This document shows, one piece after another, positions 26,025 through 33,748 of a stretch of 64,000 nucleotides of DNA (position 1 is the stretch's first letter; each line of letters begins with the position of its first letter). Made by a program: the position numbers and the translations under genes. Under the pieces are notes generated by a model. That model was not told the DNA's origin, searched no databases, and saw only the letters and a list, made by a program, of their open reading frames with translations. The stretch is from Granulicella pectinivorans (GTDB lineage: Bacteria; Acidobacteriota; Terriglobia; Terriglobales; Acidobacteriaceae), in the NCBI RefSeq assembly GCF_900114625.1, contig NZ_FOZL01000001.1:3224001-3288000 (forward strand), read 5' to 3'.

Positions 26025-28282
26025 TGTCCGTTCTTCCCTTCGACCGGGTTCTCGCCGGCCCGTTTCTGAGACTCCCAGCTATCGGAATCGATGCTTGTAT
26101 ACGAGTACCCGGAGTAACCGTAGTAGCCGTAATACTCGGGCGAATTGAGGTCGACCGCGTTCAGCACCAGACCGGTAATCGGTGCGCCGGAACGGATGAG
26201 AAGATCGCGAGCGCGACGAACGATCTGCTTGCTCGACTTACCATGCCGGACGACAAGGACAACAGCATCGGCCTGACGTGCCAGAATGACGCCATCTGTC
26301 ACGGACAGGATGGGTGGCGAGTCGATCACAACGTGGGTGTAGAGCGTTGCGCAGCGTTCCAGCAGGGAAGTCATCGCCGCGGAGCTTAGCATCTCGGTCG
26401 GGAAGGGAGGGACCGGGCCGCTGGCCATGATATCGAGGTTCGGAACCTCGGGCACGCGTTGCAGAGATTCTTCCAGGCCCGTGGTACCTGTCAGCAGGGT
26501 GGACAAGCCAACCTTGCCAGATAGACCGAAGCGATGGTGAACGTTTGGACGACGAAGATCGGCGTCGATCAGCAGCACGCGCGTATCGCGCTGTGCCAGA
26601 ATGCAGGCCAGATTGCAGGCGGTCGTCGTTTTGCCTTCAGAAGGCGTCGCGGAGGTAAACAGAACAAACTTAGGAGGATGGCCCGTGGACGAAAGCAGCA
26701 GAGAGGTGCGCAGCGCACGGAATGATTCGGAGAACTGCGACTTTGGCTGAGTCAGCACGTTGATATTTCGCTGGGCGGTGGTCAGGCTGCCAACCTGTTC
26801 CGCTGCCGTCCGACGTGCCTTCGGGATGATTGCGAGTGAAGGAAGCTCGATAACGCTTTCGATCTCGGCGATGCTGCGTAACCCTGTGTCCAGGCTCTCG
26901 AGGGTGAAAGCGAGAATGATGCCCACGAGAAGGGCGAAGATACATGCGGTCAAAACGACGGAAGAATACGGTTGAAGGCGGGGGCTGGCAGGAATCATCG
27001 CAAGATCGACGACGTCGATCTCGGTGGACTCCAGTCCGGCCTGGACGCTGGCTGTCCGCAGCCGACTCACCAGTCCGTCATACAACGTGCGGGTTGTTTC
27101 GTATTCGCGAGCCTTCAGGGTGTATTCCACCAGGTCGTCGCGCAACTTGTAGGCGTCAGTCTTCTGTTGTTCCAGAGCTGCGCTCGTCTGTTGTTCGTTG
27201 GCCTTGGTCGCGAGATACGCCTCACGTGTCTGGATGAGAAGTCGCTTTTGCTCTGCGGCAAGCTGTGCGTCCAGCTCTTTAATCTCGTTGGAGAGCTCCA
27301 AAGCCTTTGGATTGTTGGGACCGAGCGTGGTCATCAGTTGCGCATAGTTCGCTTTTGCCAACGCAATCTGGCTGCGCAACTGGGCGAACTGGACAGGCAT
27401 TGTGCCGGGATTCATGTCGATCGTCCCGTCGATCGTTCCTGGATCCATGCCGCTCAGCATCCTGTATCTCGACTCAGCGAGGATACGCGCAATGTGGGCC
27501 GCGCCGGATGCCTTCGAAAGATCCTCAAGTGTGGAAGTCGTCTGGTTATCCTTGGGGTCAAATCCCAGAGTGCCAAGACGCTTCTGCAGATCCATCATCT
27601 GCTCCTGAGACGTTTCGACTTCCTGCTTCAAGCCATCCAATTGATTCTGTAGCCATGCAGACACTCGCTGTTGGGACTGAAACCTCGTCTCAAAGCTCCT
27701 CTGGATGTAGTCCGAGACCACCTTGTTCGCGATGTCCGCCGAAAGCTTGGCGTTCAGACTGGTGTAGCTGATGGCGATGATTTCAGTTTTGGGGATCAGG
27801 CTGACCTTCAAGTGGCCGTTCAACCTGCGGATCGTACCCGCCTGGACAGCCGGGCTGTCCAAGGACGCGTGCGGTGCCTTGCCCTTGATCTCCAGAAAAT
27901 CCGAATTATTGGGAAGATTCAGCTCACGAGCGACGGTCAGCAGAAGCGTATCGCTCTGCATGATCGCGATCTCGGTGTTCATCTTTGTCTGCGTGTCCTG
28001 ACCCATGCCAGGTACCGCGCTCACACGATATTCATTGGACGCGCCACTTCGAACCTGAATGCGCGAGTGTGACTCGTAGAGGCGTGGCTGCGTAATCGCG
28101 TCGTAGGACCCGTATACCATTCCGAGAAGCACGCATGCGACGAGAACCCATTTGCGCTTGCGCAGCGTCATCAAGGCATCGGACAGAGTTGTCTCGGTTG
28201 CGGCAGTGGCAGCGGCGAATCCCCCGCCCGGTGTATGAGGGACACCTGTTGGGGAGGTGGTTTCTGTCGTCTGTCGGTCCAT
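26021..28282 (-). CDS. Wzc-type polysaccharide co-polymerase / BY-family tyrosine kinase
   Basis: A 753-residue inner-membrane protein and the first gene of the export operon. A Wzz domain with a first membrane helix (44-57) is followed by a long periplasmic coiled coil (about 190-400) and a second helix (441-460). The cytoplasmic BY-kinase domain has Walker A SATPSEGKT (544-552), Walker A' VLLIDADLRRPN (569-580) and Walker B HVVIDSPP (650-657). The tail holds seven tyrosines at 717-728 (YYGYYGYSGYSY), the autophosphorylation cluster that governs chain length and export. The likely antagonist is the PHP phosphatase at 11777-12583. Confidence 0.93.
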   Translation of the reverse strand: MDRQTTETTSPTGVPHTPGGGFAAATAATETTLSDALMTLRKRKWVLVACVLLGMVYGSYDAITQPRLYESHSRIQVRSGASNEYRVSAVPGMGQDTQTKMNTEIAIMQSDTLLLTVARELNLPNNSDFLEIKGKAPHASLDSPAVQAGTIRRLNGHLKVSLIPKTEIIAISYTSLNAKLSADIANKVVSDYIQRSFETRFQSQQRVSAWLQNQLDGLKQEVETSQEQMMDLQKRLGTLGFDPKDNQTTSTLEDLSKASGAAHIARILAESRYRMLSGMDPGTIDGTIDMNPGTMPVQFAQLRSQIALAKANYAQLMTTLGPNNPKALELSNEIKELDAQLAAEQKRLLIQTREAYLATKANEQQTSAALEQQKTDAYKLRDDLVEYTLKAREYETTRTLYDGLVSRLRTASVQAGLESTEIDVVDLAMIPASPRLQPYSSVVLTACIFALLVGIILAFTLESLDTGLRSIAEIESVIELPSLAIIPKARRTAAEQVGSLTTAQRNINVLTQPKSQFSESFRALRTSLLLSSTGHPPKFVLFTSATPSEGKTTTACNLACILAQRDTRVLLIDADLRRPNVHHRFGLSGKVGLSTLLTGTTGLEESLQRVPEVPNLDIMASGPVPPFPTEMLSSAAMTSLLERCATLYTHVVIDSPPILSVTDGVILARQADAVVLVVRHGKSSKQIVRRARDLLIRSGAPITGLVLNAVDLNSPEYYGYYGYSGYSYTSIDSDSWESQKRAGENPVEGKNGQ

Positions 28283-28444
28283 TTGTCATAGTCTACCCTG
28301 CGCGAGCCAATCGCAGGAAGTCACCTCAAACCGCGGCGTCATTTTCGCCGCGATTATGGAAAATACTTTAGACTCAATCAAAGCGCCCATAACGAAAGCC
28401 TCTCAAACAACGAAAGCCTAAAAGGATAGAGCGTTCAATCACCC
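28283..28444. promoter_or_regulatory. Divergent promoter region of the polysaccharide locus
   Basis: A 162-base gap between the divergent wzc-like and ugd-like genes. It is AT-richer than its surroundings at 28355-28430 and must drive at least one, probably both, arms. I cannot assign a convincing -35/-10 pair. Confidence 0.4.
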
Positions 28445-29839
28445 ATGCCAAAGAATATTCAAATCGCCGTAGTGGGATCAGGATACGTCGGTCTCGTCGC
28501 TGCTGTCTGTTTCGCTGAGATGGGTCACGATGTGATTTGCGTCGACAATGACGAGCGGAAGGTCAAGGCCCTTCAGGGTGGCGACACCCTTATCCATGAG
28601 AACTACCTCCCCGAACTTCTCCAGCGATACAGGAATACCAAAGTTCGCTTTATGTCGGACCTCGCCGAGGCCACACGGGAGTGCGAGGCTATCTTCATTG
28701 CCGTCGGAACACCTCAATCGGAGACCGGCGACGCCGATCTTTCCTACGTCGAGGCGGTTGCATGCGAGATTGCCCGCTCCATCACCAGTTATAAGGTGAT
28801 CGTGGAAAAGAGCACCGTTCCCGTCTATACCAACGAGTGGATCCGTCGCGCCATTGAGCGCAACGGTGTCGCCCGCGATCTCTTCGACGTGGTTTCGAAC
28901 CCCGAGTTTCTCCGCGAAGGAACGGCTGTCGCCGACTTCCTGCATCCGGATCGCATCGTGGTCGGTGCCGACTCTGAGCGTGCCGCTGCCGTCCTTGGCG
29001 GGATCTACGCCCCTCTGACGGAAGGCACGTACTACCAGCGTGCGGACGCAATCCCCGGTTCCTGCGGCCCCACCGCGAAACCACCTCTGCTCAACACGTC
29101 CACCAAGAGCGCCGAGATCATCAAGCACGCCTCGAACGCCTTCCTTGCCGTCAAGATCTCATTCATCAACGCAGTCGCCAATCTCTGCGAAGCAACCGAC
29201 GCCAACGTGGAGCAGGTTGCCATCGGCATGGGGATGGATGCTCGTATCGGACCTAAGTTCCTCCGTCCCGGGATCGGGTACGGCGGATCCTGCTTCCCCA
29301 AGGACGTCGCCGCCTTCCGCTCCGTGGCGGAGCAGCTTGGTCTCGACTTCTCCATGCTCTCCGAAGTCGAAAAGATCAACGAGAACCAAAAGAAGCGCTT
29401 CCTCAGCAAGGTCCGCACCGCCCTCTGGACGTTGCGCGGCAAGAAACTCGGCGTTCTCGGGCTCGCATTCAAGGGTGAAACCGATGATATCCGCGAGTCT
29501 CCGGCCATCGACCTCGTCGAGATGTTCCTCGCCGAGGGTTGCTCCATCAAGGCGTTCGATCCCGCCGCGATGGAGAGGACCGCGGAGCGCCTGCCCGCCG
29601 GTCCGAAGCTGAGCTATGTCGAGTCTGCCTACGCTGCTGCGGATGATGCCGACGCTCTCCTCATCCTCACCGACTGGGCGGAATTTGCCACGCTCGACCT
29701 CAAGCGCCTCAACACCACCCTTCGTTACCCCATCGTGATCGACGGACGCAACTTGTACGATCCCCACGTCATGCTGGAAAATGGTCTGACCTATATCAGC
29801 GTCGGTCGTCCTTCGGCGATTCCTCCACGCGAGCACTAG
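28445..29839 (+). CDS. ugd: UDP-glucose 6-dehydrogenase
   Basis: A 464-residue NAD-dependent enzyme of the UDP-glucose/GDP-mannose dehydrogenase family. It oxidises UDP-glucose twice to UDP-glucuronate. The NAD-binding site is VVGSGYVGLVAAVCFAE (9-25), the central domain has NPEFLREGTAVADFLHPDRI, and the catalytic Cys283 is in GYGGSCFPKD. The C-terminal UDP-binding domain includes LAFKGETDDIRESPA. UDP-glucose is preferred over GDP-mannose by context: the next gene is a UDP-glucuronate decarboxylase. It is divergent from the Wzc/Wza operon. Confidence 0.93.
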   Translation: MPKNIQIAVVGSGYVGLVAAVCFAEMGHDVICVDNDERKVKALQGGDTLIHENYLPELLQRYRNTKVRFMSDLAEATRECEAIFIAVGTPQSETGDADLSYVEAVACEIARSITSYKVIVEKSTVPVYTNEWIRRAIERNGVARDLFDVVSNPEFLREGTAVADFLHPDRIVVGADSERAAAVLGGIYAPLTEGTYYQRADAIPGSCGPTAKPPLLNTSTKSAEIIKHASNAFLAVKISFINAVANLCEATDANVEQVAIGMGMDARIGPKFLRPGIGYGGSCFPKDVAAFRSVAEQLGLDFSMLSEVEKINENQKKRFLSKVRTALWTLRGKKLGVLGLAFKGETDDIRESPAIDLVEMFLAEGCSIKAFDPAAMERTAERLPAGPKLSYVESAYAAADDADALLILTDWAEFATLDLKRLNTTLRYPIVIDGRNLYDPHVMLENGLTYISVGRPSAIPPREH

Positions 29840-29910
29840 CCCTCTTCCTGCCTGTCCGGCTCGTCACCCGCCGGACAGGCCCCTACCCCCTTAGCCGCCA
29901 AGGAAAAAAA

Positions 29911-30855
29911 TTGAGCTCGCAAACGATTCTCGTCACCGGAGCTGCCGGCTTTCTCGGCTCGCATCTCTGCGATCATCTGCTGAATGAGGGCCACAGCGTT
30001 ATCGGCGTCGATAACCTCTGCACCGGAAGCCTTGCGAACCTGGCACATTTAGCCGAGGAGCCGCGCTTCCGTTTCACCGAGCTCGATATCTGCCAGCCCT
30101 TTGATGTGGGACCAGTTGATTATGTCTTCAACTTCGCCAGCCCGGCCAGCCCCGAGGACTACCACCGCATCGGCATCGAGACCCTGCTGGTCGGCTCAGT
30201 CGGTACGGTAAATACTCTTGATATTGCGAAGAAGTACTCCGCTGGGTATCTCCATGCTTCAACGTCGGAGTGCTACGGCGATCCCGAGGTGCATCCTCAG
30301 GTGGAGACCTACTGGGGCAATGTGAATCCAGTAGGCCCGCGCTCCGTGTACGACGAGGCCAAGCGCTTCTCGGAGGCCGTCGTCACGGCGTATAACCGCT
30401 ATCATGGCGTGAACACTCACCTCGTTCGCATCTTCAATACCTATGGGCCTCGTTTGCAGGCCAACGATGGTCGGGTCATCTCGAATCTCATGATGCAGGC
30501 GCTGCAGAACCTTCCGTTGACCATCTACGGTGACGGCTCGCAGACCCGCAGCTTCTGCTTCTGCACCGATCTCATTGAGGGCATCGTTCTGCTTTCGCGG
30601 TCTGATGAACATACTCCGGTCAACATCGGCAATCCCATTGAGTGGACGATTCTTGAGTGCGCCCAGGAGATTCTCGCCGTCACCGGATCGAGCTCCGAGA
30701 TCATCTTCAAGCCTCTTCCGCAGGATGATCCCACACGCCGCCGGCCAGACATCACCAAGGCCCAAAACCTCCTTGGCTGGGAGCCGAAGATCAAGTTGCG
30801 CGAAGGCCTCGAGCGTTCGCTCGCTCATTTCAAGGCGTGCATTGACGCGCAATAA
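29911..30855 (+). CDS. UDP-glucuronate decarboxylase (UDP-xylose synthase)
   Basis: A 314-residue extended SDR. NAD-binding GAAGFLGS (10-17), an active-site ASTSECYGDPEVHPQ, and catalytic Tyr147/Lys151 in VYDEAKR, the UXS-type signature. It converts UDP-glucuronate from the preceding enzyme to UDP-xylose, a donor for the polymer. dTDP-glucose dehydratases are related, but the YGDPEVHPQ motif and linkage to ugd favour UXS. Translation starts at TTG 29911 after AAGGAAA. A perfect hairpin terminator follows. Confidence 0.9.
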   Translation: MSSQTILVTGAAGFLGSHLCDHLLNEGHSVIGVDNLCTGSLANLAHLAEEPRFRFTELDICQPFDVGPVDYVFNFASPASPEDYHRIGIETLLVGSVGTVNTLDIAKKYSAGYLHASTSECYGDPEVHPQVETYWGNVNPVGPRSVYDEAKRFSEAVVTAYNRYHGVNTHLVRIFNTYGPRLQANDGRVISNLMMQALQNLPLTIYGDGSQTRSFCFCTDLIEGIVLLSRSDEHTPVNIGNPIEWTILECAQEILAVTGSSSEIIFKPLPQDDPTRRRPDITKAQNLLGWEPKIKLREGLERSLAHFKACIDAQ

Positions 30856-30872
30856 CCGCATCGCTAATGCGT

Positions 30873-30904
30873 GAAGAGGCCGCCCCGATCGGGGCGGCCT
30901 CTTC
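30873..30904. terminator. Perfect palindromic bidirectional terminator
   Basis: GAAGAGGCCGCCCCGA (30873-30888) and its exact complement (30889-30904) form a 32-base palindrome with GATC at the centre. It separates the convergent UXS and Wzi-like genes. Confidence 0.75.
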
Positions 30905-30920
30905 GTTGGTTTCTCGTGAT

Positions 30921-32873
30921 CTAGCGGTCGTTCGTGTGCAGTCTCGGATAGTAGCTGAATTGCACCGCTGCCGTTGTATCGCTCTGTTTGCCGGGCATGT
31001 AGATTGGCGCCTCCCACTTCTCGTACTGCACCCAGGCATTCAGCTCGTACTTCCGGGCAAAGCGCTTTACGGCAGTGATCTTCACCTGGTCCTGGGTCGT
31101 TCCCTGGTAGATAAAGTCCTTCGCGTTTTTCTTCCTTAGATACTGCAGCTCGACGTACTCGTTCGGGGCGAGATGATACGTGAACCATGCCTGACCGCCT
31201 TTGGCCTCGCGCCCAATCCAGTCGCCCATAATGTATCCCTTGTTCGTGTAGCCCTGCTTCTGGATTGTCTCGAAGTAGGCGAACTGTCCTCCCTGGCTGC
31301 GGCTGACGCGAGGATCGGTCAGCACGCCTTCCGCCCGGATATCCAGCCTGCGAAGACCGGGGATCTGCGAGAGGTAGAGTCCCGTTCGAATGTCGGCGCG
31401 GCGCGGTGCGCTGATCGGCGTTACGTCATCATGCGACATCGAGTCGACGTAGAAGGTCGCATACTTCCGCACAAACGGCAGACGGTACGATGCGGTGAAC
31501 GTGGTGAACCGGGCTCCGGGGTCGTCGCGCGAGTATTTCTCCTCGGCGGTGGTATCTGCGAAGTCGAAGAAGCTCTTGAAGAACTTTGAGACGGTTACCG
31601 GGGAGTGACCCGCACCGCCGAAGATGATGGTTCTCTGAAAGCCAAACTGGAAGTTGACCGTTGGGCTGAAGGAGAACTGCTCCGAGTGGACGTATGGGCT
31701 ATTCGGGGCGGTGTGTCCCTTCAGACTCCCGTAAAAGAAGTCGTACCGCACTGGACCGAGGACACGCGAGAGAAGGGGAATCCGCAGTGGCTCGACTCGA
31801 TTGATGCGGAAGGAGTAGATATTCTCCGCGTTGTTTGTCCATGCGAAAGCGGCTCCGTGGGCGGGCCCGAGCCACGCGTCCGACTTGCCGATCGAGAACT
31901 CATGAGACAGCAGGTGAAACGACAGGGCAGCCTCGACGATGCGGAATGGATTGGCCGCCGCGATGGTGCCGGCGGGAATAGTCGCGTTTGCCCGGCCCGG
32001 GACGGGCGTTGGCATCTGGTCGATGTAGTTCAGCGTATCGACCAGCGGCTGTTGATAGCCGTTTGCCGACGAGGGCGCATGCTGATACTCCGCGCGGGCA
32101 TAGAACGAGAAACGACCCAGCTCCGCCAGGTAGCTTGCTCCGGCGATGTTGTTGAAGCCTGGTTCATACGGGCGCCCGTAGTCGTTGGAGATCGTCTGAC
32201 CAAGGTGGTAGCTGTCGCGCAGCGTCTGGCCGTTGATGTACATGGCCCTGTCGTACACCTGGTGCACGCCGAAGACGAGGCCGCGATCCGTGAGGTTGGC
32301 CGGTTTCTCCGCGCTCAGCTCAGCCAGCAACTGTGCGAGGATATCCTGCGCCTGCTCGTTGTCGCTCTGCATAATGCTCTCGCCCGAGTAGCGGAGCATA
32401 TGCATGACGCTGCGGCGCGTATAGGGTCGCAGGCTCAGGTACATCGTGTCGATGAACCCCATGCCGTACAAACGCTCCAGCGCCGGATACACCCAGCTAT
32501 CGAGCGGAATATACGCGGATCCGTTGGTGTCGCTCAGGTCTGGATCGCCCTTGGGCAGATACTCATCGGGAACTCCGTAGGGTACATACGCACTGAATGG
32601 CGTTGGCTCGACCGATGGCGTGAGGTTAGGTGGCGGCTGAGGTGGGGGAACCGTCTTGGCCGGAGGATCCTGCGGCATGGGGTCGTTTGGCTTCCCCTTT
32701 TGCATTTCGTAGCCGGGCAGGGAAGGAAGATCCGAAGCAGGTGTCGTCGACGGCACCGCAACCGACGGGGCCGGAGTCTTTGCCGGCTCCTGCGCGGGTG
32801 TCGTCTGCGCCAGCGCAGGGTAAAACCCGCACACGGCCAGCCCAGCCCATGTTAGAAAAAATCCCTTGCGCAC
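30921..32873 (-). CDS. Capsule-assembly Wzi-family outer-membrane protein
   Basis: A 650-residue protein. The signal peptide ends near residue 22 (CGFYPALAQ). A Pro-rich linker (about 25-95) is followed by a long beta-rich region resembling the capsule assembly Wzi family: an N-terminal helical part (YPALERLYGMGFID) and a barrel with alternating aromatic strands, such as RFSFYARAEYQH, ending FSYYPRLHTNDR. Wzi holds capsule polymer at the cell surface. Placement next to ugd and the Wzc/Wza operon fits this role. It starts at GTG with GAGG upstream. The protein is longer than E. coli Wzi (about 480), mostly through the linker and extra N-terminal sequence. Confidence 0.8.
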   Translation of the reverse strand: MRKGFFLTWAGLAVCGFYPALAQTTPAQEPAKTPAPSVAVPSTTPASDLPSLPGYEMQKGKPNDPMPQDPPAKTVPPPQPPPNLTPSVEPTPFSAYVPYGVPDEYLPKGDPDLSDTNGSAYIPLDSWVYPALERLYGMGFIDTMYLSLRPYTRRSVMHMLRYSGESIMQSDNEQAQDILAQLLAELSAEKPANLTDRGLVFGVHQVYDRAMYINGQTLRDSYHLGQTISNDYGRPYEPGFNNIAGASYLAELGRFSFYARAEYQHAPSSANGYQQPLVDTLNYIDQMPTPVPGRANATIPAGTIAAANPFRIVEAALSFHLLSHEFSIGKSDAWLGPAHGAAFAWTNNAENIYSFRINRVEPLRIPLLSRVLGPVRYDFFYGSLKGHTAPNSPYVHSEQFSFSPTVNFQFGFQRTIIFGGAGHSPVTVSKFFKSFFDFADTTAEEKYSRDDPGARFTTFTASYRLPFVRKYATFYVDSMSHDDVTPISAPRRADIRTGLYLSQIPGLRRLDIRAEGVLTDPRVSRSQGGQFAYFETIQKQGYTNKGYIMGDWIGREAKGGQAWFTYHLAPNEYVELQYLRKKNAKDFIYQGTTQDQVKITAVKRFARKYELNAWVQYEKWEAPIYMPGKQSDTTAAVQFSYYPRLHTNDR

Positions 32874-32945
32874 TCAAACCTCGTTGGAAGGACTTAGCGA
32901 GCCCAGACCTAGTGTAACCTCTCGTTGCAAGGTGCTTTGCACTCG

Positions 32946-33659
32946 TTAGCCGATCCGTTGACCCAACAGTGCAACGAACTTCTTCTCCACCCCATCCACC
33001 CACGCCTTGTTCGCCACTTTGCGCGCCAGGAGGTACTCGGCCAGACCCGCAATCGCGTCGCTCGCATCCGGCAGCATGACTGTTTCGATCAGAGCGCATC
33101 CGCCATCGGCGCGTGCACGCCCCAGCGACTCCTGCGCCACACGGTAGAGCGCCTTGGCGTCCTGTCCATCGACGGGAATCCCAGGAACACCCGCCAAACG
33201 AGCCTCTTTGCACAGGTCGGCATCCGTCTCCACACCCTTCCAGCGGGGCAGCACCACGATGATGATGGGCAACTCGGCCGCAACGCGGAGAGCCTCATCC
33301 CAGCCCCTGCCGCCAGCCTCATGGCGTTCGACAAACACCATGACCACGCGGCCCTTCTTCAGCCCAAGTGCCGCGCCAATCCCGGCATAAAGCCTCTCGA
33401 CGCCTCCGGCGATCGCAACGACGGAAACGCCTCGCATGCCTTCAAGAACGCCGTCTTCCCGGCATCCCAGAGCGACGTCGCCGTCCTCGAGCCCTACCAC
33501 GGTGCTGGCCCAGCAGGCAACGTCCGCCAACGCCGCCCTCTGCCCGCGCCCCGCTTTCATGCGCCCCAGCAACACACGAGCCTTCACCATGAAGGTGAAC
33601 ATCGTGCGCAACGATTTGTGACTCATCAGGGGATGTTCCCCCGGCCTGACATCCGCCAT
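32946..33659 (-). CDS. Degenerate E1-alpha-like protein (thiamine-diphosphate site lost)
   Basis: About 237 residues. The C-terminal half clearly resembles the alpha subunit of branched-chain or pyruvate dehydrogenase E1: EALRVAAELPIIIVV, then RLAGVPGIPVDGQDAKALYR and ARADGGCALIETV. The N-terminus (RTMFTFMVKARVLLGRM) matches the E1-alpha first helix. The cofactor-binding GDG...NN motif is replaced (ERHEAGGRG...VVLP), and about 100 residues are missing compared with the usual 330-370. It is probably not catalytic. It lies downstream of aceE behind a terminator-like hairpin. ATG 33659 follows GGTGGGG; GTG 33677 is an alternative. Confidence 0.65.
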   Translation of the reverse strand: MADVRPGEHPLMSHKSLRTMFTFMVKARVLLGRMKAGRGQRAALADVACWASTVVGLEDGDVALGCREDGVLEGMRGVSVVAIAGGVERLYAGIGAALGLKKGRVVMVFVERHEAGGRGWDEALRVAAELPIIIVVLPRWKGVETDADLCKEARLAGVPGIPVDGQDAKALYRVAQESLGRARADGGCALIETVMLPDASDAIAGLAEYLLARKVANKAWVDGVEKKFVALLGQRIG

Positions 33660-33696
33660 ACTCACCCCACCCCGCACTACCCTGCGAAAGTCAAAA

Positions 33697-33726
33697 CAGG
33701 GAAGCGGACGAACATCCGCTCCCCTG
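33697..33726 (-). terminator. Terminator after aceE
   Basis: Minus-strand stem CAGGGGAGCGGA / TCCGCTTCCCTG (one G-T pair, 6-base loop), followed by TTTTGACTTT, 22 bases past the aceE stop. Confidence 0.75.
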
Positions 33727-33748
33727 AGAATTGCCTGCTAAGCCCTGC

